A DNA stretch of 64,000 bases, taken from assembly GCF_025398155.2 (NCBI RefSeq), contig NZ_CP104562.2:5518001-5582000 (forward strand). Reading direction: 5' to 3'. Under the pieces are notes generated by a model. The model had not been told where the DNA came from. It worked only from the letters and a program-made list of their open reading frames with translations, and did not search any database. Below are positions 25,057-33,709 of the stretch, piece after piece. Made by a program: the position numbers and the translations under genes. This DNA comes from Roseateles amylovorans (GTDB lineage: Bacteria > Pseudomonadota > Gammaproteobacteria > Burkholderiales > Burkholderiaceae_C). Numbering within the stretch: position 1 is the first letter of the stretch; every line of letters begins with the position of its first letter.

Positions 25057-25437
25057 ATGAAGACGGATTCCGGAAACGATGAGCGCCGCCACTTCTCCCG
25101 CATCGCATTTGCGGGGCAGGCCCAGCTCGTGACCGTCGACGCCCGCGTCGCCGTCCAGGTGCTCGACCTGTCGCTCAAGGGCGCCCTGCTCCTGCTGCCC
25201 TCGCCCCAGGCCGTCGAAGCCGGCGCCCTCTGCCTCCTCGATCTCCCGCTCCAACCCCACGACGGCCGCATCACCATGGCCGCTCAGATCGCCCACGTTC
25301 ACGGCGATCGCGCCGGACTGCTCTGCCTCGGGATCGACATCGAAAGCATCACCCATCTGCGGCGGATGATCGAACTCAACCTCGGCGATGCCACCCTCGC
25401 CGAACGCGACCTCAAGGCCCTCGTCGCCACACCCTGA
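25057..25437 (+). CDS. PilZ-domain c-di-GMP-binding protein
   Basis: A 126-residue single-domain PilZ protein. The c-di-GMP-binding residues are the arginine motif RRHFSR at residues 10-15 and the D-L-S-L-K-G-A motif that follows one strand later, matching RxxxR and D/NxSxxG. The ATG has AAGGAAG just upstream. Stand-alone PilZ proteins transmit c-di-GMP levels to motility, polysaccharide or pilus machinery; the target is not indicated by its neighbours. Confidence 0.88.
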   Translation: MKTDSGNDERRHFSRIAFAGQAQLVTVDARVAVQVLDLSLKGALLLLPSPQAVEAGALCLLDLPLQPHDGRITMAAQIAHVHGDRAGLLCLGIDIESITHLRRMIELNLGDATLAERDLKALVATP

Positions 25438-25449
25438 GCGGCATGGCGG

Positions 25450-25473
25450 CTTGACCGCTTGACCGCCTGACCG
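25450..25473. repeat. Three tandem 8-bp units between convergent genes
   Basis: Two copies of CTTGACCG and one CCTGACCG follow one another in the gap between the PilZ gene and the hydrolase gene. No function is evident. Confidence 0.5.
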
Positions 25474-25505
25474 CCCGAGCCCTTGTTGCCGCCGACGCGC
25501 CGCGC

Positions 25506-26354
25506 CTACTCGGCGATGAAGCGTCTCAGCACCGGGAAGGCGGCCGCCGGATCGTCCCGCCAGGCGCCGTGGCCCACGCCAGGGAAACGCGCCAGCTGGC
25601 GCCACTGCGCCGGAATGGCGGCGTGGATGTCCAGCGCATCTTCCAGCGGGCAGACCGGGTCGTCCTCACCCACCATCACCAACACCGGGCATTGCGCCTT
25701 GGCCAGGCCCTGCAGCAGGCCAAGGTCCTGTTTCTCGCCGGCCACGAAGTGCAGCAGGATGTCCAGGTTCATCAGCGTGCGCGAGCCCGCCTCGGGGTCC
25801 GCCGCCGGCTTGGTGTTGTAGAGGTGGCGCACCCCCGCCCAGTAGGCCTCGAAGGTGGCCTTGGACGGACGGCTCCAGAAAGCCTCCGCCAGCGCACGCG
25901 CCTGCGGTCCGCCACGTCGCTCGAAGGCGGCCAGCTTGCGATCCAGGCCCATGTGGTGCGAGGTGCTGGACAGCACGACCTTGGACGCATGCGCCGGATG
26001 CCGCGCAATGTAGCGTTGGGCCACGAAGCCGCCGAAGGACTGGCCCAGCACGATGGGCTTCTCGATGCCCAGCGCATCACACAGCCGCACGATGTCGTCC
26101 GCCCAGTGGTCCAGGGTCCATTCGTCGGAGGGGCGCGCATCGCTGCGGCCGTGTCCGCGGTGGTCGTAATAGACGATCTGCGCCAGATCGCCCAGCTGGC
26201 TGAACGCCGGCTTGAAGGCGGAATGGTCGAAACCCGGGCCGCCATGCATGCAAATCAATGTGGGCTTCTCCCGCATGCGCGGGCCGTCGGGCACCAGGCC
26301 CGGACCTTCCACATCCACGAACAGGCGAACGCCGCCACCGATGTCGATCTTCAT
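25506..26354 (-). CDS. Alpha/beta-fold hydrolase, proline iminopeptidase-like
   Basis: A 282-residue alpha/beta hydrolase. The oxyanion motif HGGPG lies near residue 35, the nucleophile elbow is GQSFGG, and the catalytic Asp and His are plausible in GEDDPVC and GVGHGAW. HGGPG followed by YYDHRGHGRSD is typical of the proline iminopeptidase (S33) branch, whose members cleave N-terminal prolines or small amides and esters. ATG at 26354 matches the family's N-terminus (MKIDIGGGVRLF). It diverges from the LytS-like kinase gene, with 118 bases for both promoters. Confidence 0.85.
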   Translation of the reverse strand: MKIDIGGGVRLFVDVEGPGLVPDGPRMREKPTLICMHGGPGFDHSAFKPAFSQLGDLAQIVYYDHRGHGRSDARPSDEWTLDHWADDIVRLCDALGIEKPIVLGQSFGGFVAQRYIARHPAHASKVVLSSTSHHMGLDRKLAAFERRGGPQARALAEAFWSRPSKATFEAYWAGVRHLYNTKPAADPEAGSRTLMNLDILLHFVAGEKQDLGLLQGLAKAQCPVLVMVGEDDPVCPLEDALDIHAAIPAQWRQLARFPGVGHGAWRDDPAAAFPVLRRFIAE

Positions 26355-26472
26355 GGGATCGAAGTATGCCGCGACGCACCGCCGGCCCCTCGCCGACCGC
26401 ACTCGTCCGCGCACGCCCGACTTCGTCGCATTCCCCCTGGCAGACCCGCCTGCGGGCCGACAGAATCCGCCC

Positions 26473-27717
26473 ATGTCTTCGGTCATGCCTCCTCCGGTCG
26501 TCCCCGCACGCCCGCCCACGCCGCGCGAGGCGGCGCTGCAGCTGTTCAACCTGCGCATGATCGCGGCGATCTTCTATTTCTGCCTGGCCATGGCCGGCGC
26601 CCGCTCCCTCACCTGGATGACCCACGACGACAGCCTGGGCGGCTGGCTGCTGTCCTGGCTGCAGTTCACCCGGCAGACGATGCTCACCGCCCTGAGCGTG
26701 CTGGCGCTGCTCGCCCTGGCGGAGGCCTGGCTGGCGCGGCCCGGGCATGCGCCCTCGCCCACCTCACGGTGGCCGATCGCCGTTCGCGGCGGCGCGATCG
26801 CCCTGGGCGCGCTGATCGGCGCGTTGCTGCGGTACTGGGTGGCCAATCTCGGCGATCCGACCGCGCCGCTGCATGGCGACTGGATGCTCTCCACCACCCT
26901 GCTCTGGCTGCTGCTGGGCGCCACCGCCAGCGGCGTGATGCAGACCATGCGGGCCGAGCGCCGCGCCCAGGCGGAGCTGGTCGCCCTGTCCCGCCAGCAT
27001 GACCAGTTGCAGGCGCAGCAGCTCGAAGCCCAGCTCTCCGCCCTGAATGCGCAGATCGAGCCGCATTTCCTGTTCAACACCCTGGCCAATGTGAAGCGGC
27101 TCTATGAGACGACGCCCGAGCGCGGCCGGAACATGCTGGTGAGCCTGATCGCCTACCTGCGCGCGGCCCTGCCCAGCATGCGTCAAGGCGTGTCCACCCT
27201 CGGCCAGGAGATGGACCTCGCCCGCAGCTACCTCACCATCCTGCAGATGCGCATGGGCGACCGGCTGCAGTTCGAACTCTCGGCCGACGCCGACCTGCAC
27301 GCCACGCCCCTGCCCCCGATGGTGCTGCCCACGCTGGTGGAGAACGCGATCAAGCATGGGCTGGGTCCGCTGCCGGAGGGCGGTCGGATTGACATCCAGG
27401 TGGATCGCCAACCGGACGGCGCCCTCAGCATCGAGGTGCGCGACAACGGCCAGGGCTTCGTGGGCAGCGGGGGGAGCGGGGTCGGCCTGGCCAATACCCG
27501 CGCGCGACTGGCCGCGATGTACGGCCCGCAGGCGGCGCTGGAGCTGGAGGCCGCCCAGCCGCGCGGTGTGGTGGCGCGGCTGCGGATTCCCGCCATCGCC
27601 CCGCAAGGGATGCCGACGCCGTTGGAGGCGACGCCCGGCACGATGGGCCGGGTCGGCGCGCCTGCCTCGGCGGCCGCCGCGGCAGGCCCCGCCCACGCCC
27701 CGGAGATCGCCGCATGA
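26473..27717 (+). CDS. LytS/YehU-type sensor histidine kinase
   Basis: A 414-residue membrane kinase of the His_kinase (LytS/YehU) type. The N-terminal 180 residues hold several hydrophobic helices (FNLRMIAAIFYFCLAMAG, a second near residue 75, then IALGALIGALLRYWV). A coiled coil leads to the phospho-acceptor His198 in QIEPHFLFNTLANVKRL. The ATP-binding domain has its N-box (VENAIKHGL) and G-box (DNGQGF and GVGLANTRARL). It would phosphorylate the LytTR regulator two genes downstream. It overlaps the next gene by 4 bases (ATGA). The signal is unknown. Confidence 0.92.
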   Translation: MSSVMPPPVVPARPPTPREAALQLFNLRMIAAIFYFCLAMAGARSLTWMTHDDSLGGWLLSWLQFTRQTMLTALSVLALLALAEAWLARPGHAPSPTSRWPIAVRGGAIALGALIGALLRYWVANLGDPTAPLHGDWMLSTTLLWLLLGATASGVMQTMRAERRAQAELVALSRQHDQLQAQQLEAQLSALNAQIEPHFLFNTLANVKRLYETTPERGRNMLVSLIAYLRAALPSMRQGVSTLGQEMDLARSYLTILQMRMGDRLQFELSADADLHATPLPPMVLPTLVENAIKHGLGPLPEGGRIDIQVDRQPDGALSIEVRDNGQGFVGSGGSGVGLANTRARLAAMYGPQAALELEAAQPRGVVARLRIPAIAPQGMPTPLEATPGTMGRVGAPASAAAAAGPAHAPEIAA

Positions 27718-28844
27718 GCGCCGCCGTGGGCGACCTCGCCGCGCTGCCCACCCCGCAGGGCGCGCTGAGCCATCTCTGGCGATCATGGCGATCGCTGCGG
27801 GCCGAGGAACTGACCTGGTTCGCGCTGATGGCGGTGTTCTACGGCCTGATCGACCTCGGCGCCATCGCCTATGTGCTCGATGATCCGCGCTGGCCTCAGG
27901 CACTCGCCCGTCAGTTGCTCACACCGCTGCTGGTGGGCATGGTGCTGATGCTGGCCTGGCTGCCGGCCAACCGCAGCGCGCCGGACCATCCGTGGCGGCA
28001 GGCCCGGCTCGCGGCTGCCACGCTGATCGGCTCGTTCCTGGGCATCTGGCTGTATGTCCAATTGGTGCCACTGGTGAACCTGCCCTCCGTGGCCGACCTG
28101 GCCCGCGCCCGCAAGGGTGAGGCCGGCTATGAGAGCGGACAACTGGCCGTGTTCATCGGCGAGTGCCTGTCGGTGTTCGTGCCGTCGCTGCTGTCGGTGT
28201 CTTTGTACGAGCTGGTGCTGCGTCAGCGGCGGACCCGGGCCCAACTGCAGCAGCTGCTGCAGGCGCAGAGCGCGCTGCAGCGCCATGCCATGGCCTCGCG
28301 CCTGGCCGCATTACAGGCGCAGGTGGAGCCGCAGTTCCTGTTCGACACGCTGGTCGACATCGAACACGCTTATGCCAACGCAGAGCCCGATGCGTCGAGC
28401 CAGATGGAGCGGCTGATCCGTCATCTCAGGGTCGCGCTGCCGCGGCTGCGTGACCAGGGCGGCACGCTGGAGTCCGAAGCCATGCTGCTGGACAGCTACC
28501 TCGCCGTGGTCGCCGGACGTCAGCGGCGCGCGCTGACGCTGGAACTCCATTGGCCGCCGGAGCTGTCCAGCGCGCCGCTCCCGCCGATGGTGCTGTTGCC
28601 GCTGGCGCAGCTGATGCTCCGCCATGCCCATCCCCTGCCAGGCCACGCCCGGCTGAGTGCGGAGCGCGACGCCACGCGCCGTCTGCGGCTGCGGCTGGCC
28701 TTTGATCGCGGCGGACTCTGTCGCGAAGACGAGGCGCTGCGGGCACTGTCGGACCGGCTGGACAGCCTGGCCGGCGGTCCGGCGCGCTTGCATTGCCGCA
28801 GCCAAGCCGACGAAACCGAATTCACGCTGGAGTTGCCGTCATGA
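27714..28844 (+). CDS. LytS-like pseudokinase lacking the phospho-acceptor histidine
   Basis: A 376-residue homologue of the kinase just upstream. It has membrane helices (WFALMAVFYGLIDLGAIAYV, LLVGMVLMLAWLP, LIGSFLGIWLYVQLV, FVPSLLSVSLYELVL) and the same coiled coil. The acceptor segment reads QVEPQFLFDTLVDIEHAY, so glutamine (Gln207) replaces the essential His. The ATP lid is also decayed: no VENAxKHG N-box (LPLAQLMLRHAHP instead) and no DxGxG. It therefore should not phosphorylate anything. Placed between an active kinase and their regulator with ATGA overlaps at both ends, it may form heterodimers with the kinase or sense a second signal; this is inference. Confidence 0.82.
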   Translation: MSAAVGDLAALPTPQGALSHLWRSWRSLRAEELTWFALMAVFYGLIDLGAIAYVLDDPRWPQALARQLLTPLLVGMVLMLAWLPANRSAPDHPWRQARLAAATLIGSFLGIWLYVQLVPLVNLPSVADLARARKGEAGYESGQLAVFIGECLSVFVPSLLSVSLYELVLRQRRTRAQLQQLLQAQSALQRHAMASRLAALQAQVEPQFLFDTLVDIEHAYANAEPDASSQMERLIRHLRVALPRLRDQGGTLESEAMLLDSYLAVVAGRQRRALTLELHWPPELSSAPLPPMVLLPLAQLMLRHAHPLPGHARLSAERDATRRLRLRLAFDRGGLCREDEALRALSDRLDSLAGGPARLHCRSQADETEFTLELPS

Positions 28845-29653
28845 ACGGTCCTGGATCCCTGCCCCCGTCCGCCGGCGCCCTCACCTCGACCGGACGTGCC
28901 GCGCCGACCGCCGTGGTCGCCGAAGACGAGGCCACGCTGCGGCATGAACTGATCGAACGGCTGGAGCAGCTCTGGCCGGAACTGAGCATCGTCGGCGAGG
29001 CGGCGGACGGCGTTCAAGCGCTTCGGCTGCTCGACGACTGCCGACCGGATGTGCTGTTCCTCGACATCCAGATGCCCGGCGCAACCGGCCTGGACGTCGC
29101 CCGTCAGGTGCAGGGCCGCAGCCATGTGGTGTTCGTTACCGCCTATGACCATTACGCCGTCTCCGCCTTCGACGAAGGCGCGGTCGACTATCTCCTCAAA
29201 CCTCTGGAACCGGCCCGCCTGTTCACCGCCATCAACCGGGTCAAGCAGCGGCTGGCCGGGCCGCCGGTCGATCTGGGCGCGGTGCTGTCGCAGTGGGGCG
29301 CGCGCGGACCGGCCACGCCGGCGCGGCAGTTCCTGCGCTGGATCAATGCCTCGGTCGGACAGACGCTCAAGCTCATCACCGTCGACGAGGTGCTCTACTT
29401 CCAGTCCGACAGCAAATACACCCGCGTCGCCACCCGCCAGGGCGAGGCGCTGATCCGCAAGCCGCTGAAAGAGCTGGTCGATGAGCTGGATCCGCAGCAG
29501 TTCTGGCAGATCCACCGCTCGACGCTGGTGAACGCCGCCGCCGTGGCCGGGGTGTCGCGCGATTTCCGTGGGCGCATGCAGGTCAAGCTCAAGGAAAGCG
29601 ACGACGCCCTGATCGTCGCCGAAAGCTACACCCATCTGTTCCGGCAGATGTAG
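28841..29653 (+). CDS. LytTR-family response regulator
   Basis: A 270-residue response regulator. The receiver domain has the acidic pair (EDEA), the phospho-acceptor Asp75 in LFLDIQMPG, the Thr and Lys of the switch (VTAYDHYA and LLKPLEP). A linker leads to a LytTR DNA-binding domain (near residue 165 onward), recognised by VDEVLYFQSDSKYTRV, LKELVDEL and FWQIHRSTLVN. It binds DNA as a dimer at direct repeats. It overlaps the pseudokinase gene by 4 bases, completing a three-gene module. Confidence 0.93.
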   Translation: MNGPGSLPPSAGALTSTGRAAPTAVVAEDEATLRHELIERLEQLWPELSIVGEAADGVQALRLLDDCRPDVLFLDIQMPGATGLDVARQVQGRSHVVFVTAYDHYAVSAFDEGAVDYLLKPLEPARLFTAINRVKQRLAGPPVDLGAVLSQWGARGPATPARQFLRWINASVGQTLKLITVDEVLYFQSDSKYTRVATRQGEALIRKPLKELVDELDPQQFWQIHRSTLVNAAAVAGVSRDFRGRMQVKLKESDDALIVAESYTHLFRQM

Positions 29654-29819
29654 CAGCATGGGCTCGGCGCCTTCGATGGCGCGATGTCGCAGGAGCGGCG
29701 GTCTGCGCCGGTCGGTTCTAGCCTCCCCGCTGATGCAGCCTGTCGCCGACATGACGACCGCCGATCCGCCGCCGTCCCACAATCGTTCGCACAACATCAC
29801 GAACGACGTGGAGACCGGC

Positions 29820-32219
29820 ATGACCACCCACACCAACGGCGACACCCTTGCCGAGGCCAACGTCGAGGCCGACATCGGAACGGACGTCGGCGCGGACGCT
29901 GGCGCCAAGGGCGACCGTGTCCACTACCGCATCTGCCCCCTCTGTGAAGCCTGCTGCGGCCTGGAGATCCACACCGTCAGCAGCGCGCAGGGGCCCAAGG
30001 TCGTGGCCATCCGCGGTGCGGCGCAGGACCCGTTCAGCCAAGGCTACCTTTGCCCCAAGGGGGTGGCGCTGAAGAACCTGCACGAGGATCCCGACCGCCT
30101 GCGTCAACCCATGCGCAAGCAGGCGGACGGCCGCTTCACGCCGATCAGCTGGGACGACGCCTTTGCCGAGGTCCAGCAGCGCTTGCCGGCGCTGCGCGAG
30201 CGCCATGGCGCGGACGCGGTGGCCGTGAGCATCGGTAATCCGGCCTCGCACAAGATCGGGCTGTTCAGCTACTTCCCCGGCCTGGTGCGGGCGCTGGGCA
30301 CCCGCAACATCTTCTCCGCCTCCACCCTGGACCAGATGCCCAAGCAGCTCGCCTGCGGGCTGATGTACGGCCACTGGCTCAGCGTGCCGGTGCCCGACCT
30401 GCCGCGCAGCGACCTGCTGATCATCCTCGGCGCCAATCCGATGGTGAGCAACGGCAGCCTGTGGACGGTGCCCGACTACCGTGGCAAGGCCAAGGCGATG
30501 CGCGCGCGCGGCGGGCGCATCATCGTGATCGATCCGCGCCGCACCGAGACCGCGCAGGCCGCGGACGCCCACCATGCGATCCGGCCCGGCGGCGATGTGT
30601 TCCTGCTGCTGGGAATGCTCCACACCCTGTTCGATGAAGGCTTGGTGAAGCCGGGGCGACTGGCCGAACACCTTCAGGGCCTGGAAACGCTGCAGGCATT
30701 GGCACGGGACTACCCGCCCGAACGTGTCGCCTCGCACTGCGGCCTCGGTGCCGACACCCTGCGCCAACTCGCCCGCGATCTGGCCGGCACCGAACGTGCG
30801 GCGCTCTACGGCCGGGTCGGTACTTGCACGCAGCGCTTCGGCACGCTCAACAGCTGGCTGGTGGATGTACTGAACATCCTGACCGGTCATCTCGATGCGC
30901 CCGGCGGCCTGATGTTCCCGAAGGCCGCCGCCTTCGCCGCCAACACGATGGGACGGTCTGGACAAGGCAAGGGGGTGACGATCGGACGGCGTCACAGCCG
31001 CGTCAGCCGAGCCCCGGAGATCATGGGCGAGTTGCCCCTCAGTTGCCTGGCCGAGGAGATCGAAACGCCTGGCGACGCCCAGGTCCGCGCGTTGATCACC
31101 GTCGCTTGCAACCCCGTGCTGTCCGCTCCCAACGGCGGGCGACTCGCCCGGGCGCTGGAAGGGCTGGACTTCATGATCAGCCTGGATCCCTACCTCAACG
31201 AAACCAGTCGCCATGCGCATCTGATCCTGCCGCCGCCATCGCCGCTGCAGGACTGGCATTACGACCTGGTGTTCTCGCAACTGTCGTGGCGCAACCATGC
31301 GCGGTGGTCAGGCCCCGTCCTGCCACCCGATGAAGGCGACCCGGCCGGTCCGGCGGGCCAGGACAGCCCGCAGGCGGAATGGCGCACGCTGCTGCGACTG
31401 ACGGCGATCGTTGCGGGCCAACCCCATGACAGCGACGCCGCCCTGCAAGCGCTGGACGACGCCGCACTGATGAGCGAGCTGCGCCGCAACGCCGGCGATC
31501 AGGCCGAGGCACTGTTCGAGCGCATCGACGGCGGCGCCGGCCCGGCGCGCTGGTTGGACCTGGCCTTGCGCAGCGGACCGTATGGCGACGGCTTCGGCGC
31601 CCGCCCCGACGGGCTGAGCCTGGCGCGGGTGAAAGCGGCACCGCACGGCATCGACCTCGGCGAGCTGACGCCGCGCATCCCCGAGCTGCTGCGCACCGCG
31701 TCCGGCCGCATCGAGCTGGCGCCGCAGCCGATGCTGGACGATCTCGCCGACGTGGACGCCGCGCTGCAGCGGCCCCTGGGCGATGAGCTGCTGCTGATCG
31801 GTCGACGCGAGACCCGCAGCAACAACAGCTGGATGCACAACCTGCCGGTGCTGGCCAAGGGCAAGGCACGCTGCACGCTGATGGTCCATCCCGATGATGC
31901 GGCCCGCGTCGGCTTGGCCGACGGACAGGTCGCCCGATTGAGCAATGCGCGCGGCAGTCTGCTGGCGCCGGTGGAGCTCAGTGCGGACCTGCGGGTGGGC
32001 GTGGTCAGCCTGCCGCACGGCTGGGGCCATGACCTGGCCGGAGCGCAGTTGCAGGTGGCCGCGCGCCAGCCCGGCGTCAACATGAACCTGCTGCTGGACG
32101 AGGAGTCCCGCGACCCGGTGTCCGGCACCTCCGTGCTGAGCGGCGTGCCGGTGCGCCTGAGCGCCGCTCCCGCAGTGGCGGCGACGCCCACCGAGCGGGA
32201 CGCCGGATCACCCGCGTAG
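29820..32219 (+). CDS. Molybdopterin-dependent oxidoreductase with a [4Fe-4S] site
   Basis: A 799-residue enzyme of the formate dehydrogenase/nitrate reductase (DMSO reductase) superfamily. The N-terminal iron-sulfur motif is C-x2-C-x3-C in CPLCEACCG with the fourth Cys in YLCPKG. The molybdopterin regions follow (SVSTLDQMPKQ-like SASTLDQMPKQ, then ILGANPMVSNG), and the C-terminal dinucleotide-binding domain has RRETRSNNSWMHN and LPHGWGHD. It would transfer oxygen or hydride from an unknown substrate; no membrane anchor or electron-transfer subunit adjoins it. No twin-arginine leader is visible, so it is probably cytoplasmic. ATG at 29820 is favoured by GGAG six bases upstream; ATG at 29751 or 29733 would lengthen a low-complexity leader. 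Confidence 0.9.
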   Translation: MTTHTNGDTLAEANVEADIGTDVGADAGAKGDRVHYRICPLCEACCGLEIHTVSSAQGPKVVAIRGAAQDPFSQGYLCPKGVALKNLHEDPDRLRQPMRKQADGRFTPISWDDAFAEVQQRLPALRERHGADAVAVSIGNPASHKIGLFSYFPGLVRALGTRNIFSASTLDQMPKQLACGLMYGHWLSVPVPDLPRSDLLIILGANPMVSNGSLWTVPDYRGKAKAMRARGGRIIVIDPRRTETAQAADAHHAIRPGGDVFLLLGMLHTLFDEGLVKPGRLAEHLQGLETLQALARDYPPERVASHCGLGADTLRQLARDLAGTERAALYGRVGTCTQRFGTLNSWLVDVLNILTGHLDAPGGLMFPKAAAFAANTMGRSGQGKGVTIGRRHSRVSRAPEIMGELPLSCLAEEIETPGDAQVRALITVACNPVLSAPNGGRLARALEGLDFMISLDPYLNETSRHAHLILPPPSPLQDWHYDLVFSQLSWRNHARWSGPVLPPDEGDPAGPAGQDSPQAEWRTLLRLTAIVAGQPHDSDAALQALDDAALMSELRRNAGDQAEALFERIDGGAGPARWLDLALRSGPYGDGFGARPDGLSLARVKAAPHGIDLGELTPRIPELLRTASGRIELAPQPMLDDLADVDAALQRPLGDELLLIGRRETRSNNSWMHNLPVLAKGKARCTLMVHPDDAARVGLADGQVARLSNARGSLLAPVELSADLRVGVVSLPHGWGHDLAGAQLQVAARQPGVNMNLLLDEESRDPVSGTSVLSGVPVRLSAAPAVAATPTERDAGSPA

Positions 32220-33227
32220 CGGATAGCGCCCGGAAAGCACGCCGCTGACCAGCTCCAGGTGATGCATCAGCTGCCATTGCCGCATCAGCGCCGGTGACGG
32301 GGCCGGCGGCTCGCACCGGCATGCCAGGAAGCGCTGAAGCCCGAGGGTGGGGCCGAAGCAGTCATCCTCGCGCTCCACCGCCAGGCGCAGCTTGCGCAGG
32401 GCGCCGAAGAAGCGGGGCTCGGCCTCGACCGGCTCCTGCTCGCCCTCCGCCGGCGGGTCGTTGGTGCGATCGGCAAGAAAGTATTCGATGCGCATCGTGC
32501 CCGCCTCCGCACCGTGGCGTTGGCAATAGCTCAGATGGAAATGGTCGGCCCCCGACGGCCCGCTGGCCGATGGCCGGGACGGCAGGCTGGTGTGATCCGA
32601 AAAACCCGGCCCGCCGGCCGTCAGGAAGTGGGCCAGCGAATCGCTGAAGAACTGGCGACCCACGCGCGGATCGGTCGATCCCCGTCGCAGCTCCGTGGGC
32701 ATCGACACCGGGCGGTTCTCCACCCAGATGCAACGGGCCGGCCCGATCATGCCGAGGGTGGCATGAGACGGCGGCTCGTTCTTGAAGAAGACCCGCTCGA
32801 GCTGCGCAGCACGCAGCAGCTCCAGCATGGGCTCGATCGGCAAGGCGCCCGGCACGATGACCACGCCCACCGCCTGGCCAGCGAAGGACTGAGCGAACAG
32901 CCGAACCAGTTCGGGCGTCATGCGCCGATGCAGCAACAGGGTCGGCCGCAGCGCCCGACGCGGCCCCAGCGAGGCCAGCAGATGCCGTCCCCAGTCCAGG
33001 GCGACCGAGGGCGCCACATCGTCGAAGTCCTGGCTCATCGGGTTCACCACCAGCCAGGTCGGCAAGCCGGCGGATTCGCAGGTCTGCAGGGTCTGGCGCA
33101 AGGAAGCGAGCACATGGCGAACCGGCTCGATCACCGGCTGCACCTGGCCCTCCCGGGCCAAGGTGGGACCAAGTTGGCGCAGGGCCAGGATCTCCTTCTG
33201 CATGCCGTGGAGATAAGGAAAGTACAT
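32208..33227 (-). CDS. sce7725-family-like protein
   Basis: A 339-residue soluble protein. Its N-terminus MYFPYLHGMQKEILALRQL resembles the start of the sce7725 family (named for a Sorangium gene). The predicted body mixes helices and strands, including TWLVVNPMSQDFDD and VGVVIVPGALPIEPM. The central sequence FFSDSLAHFLTAGGPGFSDHT is also reminiscent of that family. Its function is not known. ATG at 33227 is the start that matches the family. It converges on the oxidoreductase gene, with the two stop regions overlapping by 12 bases. Confidence 0.55.
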   Translation of the reverse strand: MYFPYLHGMQKEILALRQLGPTLAREGQVQPVIEPVRHVLASLRQTLQTCESAGLPTWLVVNPMSQDFDDVAPSVALDWGRHLLASLGPRRALRPTLLLHRRMTPELVRLFAQSFAGQAVGVVIVPGALPIEPMLELLRAAQLERVFFKNEPPSHATLGMIGPARCIWVENRPVSMPTELRRGSTDPRVGRQFFSDSLAHFLTAGGPGFSDHTSLPSRPSASGPSGADHFHLSYCQRHGAEAGTMRIEYFLADRTNDPPAEGEQEPVEAEPRFFGALRKLRLAVEREDDCFGPTLGLQRFLACRCEPPAPSPALMRQWQLMHHLELVSGVLSGRYPLRG

Positions 33228-33709
33228 CGCGTCGAGCCGTTGGCCTGTGGGTGTGAGGCCGTCGATGATGCAAAGTTGTCTCTTCCACGTCAGAGGCATC
33301 GCCTCACCGTCTGAGCTAGATCAATTGGGAGGGCGCCACACATCAATGAGGCAAAAGTCCACCAGCTTCGGTAGTGGAGCCCCGCGCGTGGGGCGCCGTA
33401 ATCGCTGCGCCGCCGCCGCGGAGGTCAGGCGCGCCCGGCTCGCTCGCGCGGCGTGCCCACGCCGGACTGCGCGTCATTCGCGCGCGGCAGCACGTCAGCG
33501 CCGTCGAACCCACATCAACGAGTGGGCAAACCCCTTATCCAAAGTCAGCCCCCCCACCTTCATCCATGAGGGATGCTGCGCCATGAAAAAAGCACCGACC
33601 GCTTTCGCGTGTCGGTGCCTGGGTGGCCCTTGCCATTCGAGATGTCAGATGACGGAGCGTGAGGTGGCCCCGTCAGGCATCGAATTCGCCGCCCACATGG
33701 GCATCAGGG
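33228..33709. other. Intergenic region with the efflux-operon terminator
   Basis: About 480 bases without a convincing gene. The left part should hold the promoter of the sce7725-like gene. The right part holds the efflux-operon terminator. A GC-rich inverted segment (CCCCGCGCGTGGGGCG, about 33378-33393) is present but not interpreted. Confidence 0.5.
33586..33618 (-). terminator. Rho-independent terminator of the RND efflux operon
   Basis: On the minus strand an 8-bp stem (arms at 33611-33618 and 33592-33599, GCACCGAC and its complement) is followed by six Ts (33586-33591). The 11-base loop contains a further short GC pairing. It lies 92 bases after the outer-membrane channel gene, the last gene of the operon. 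Confidence 0.85.
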
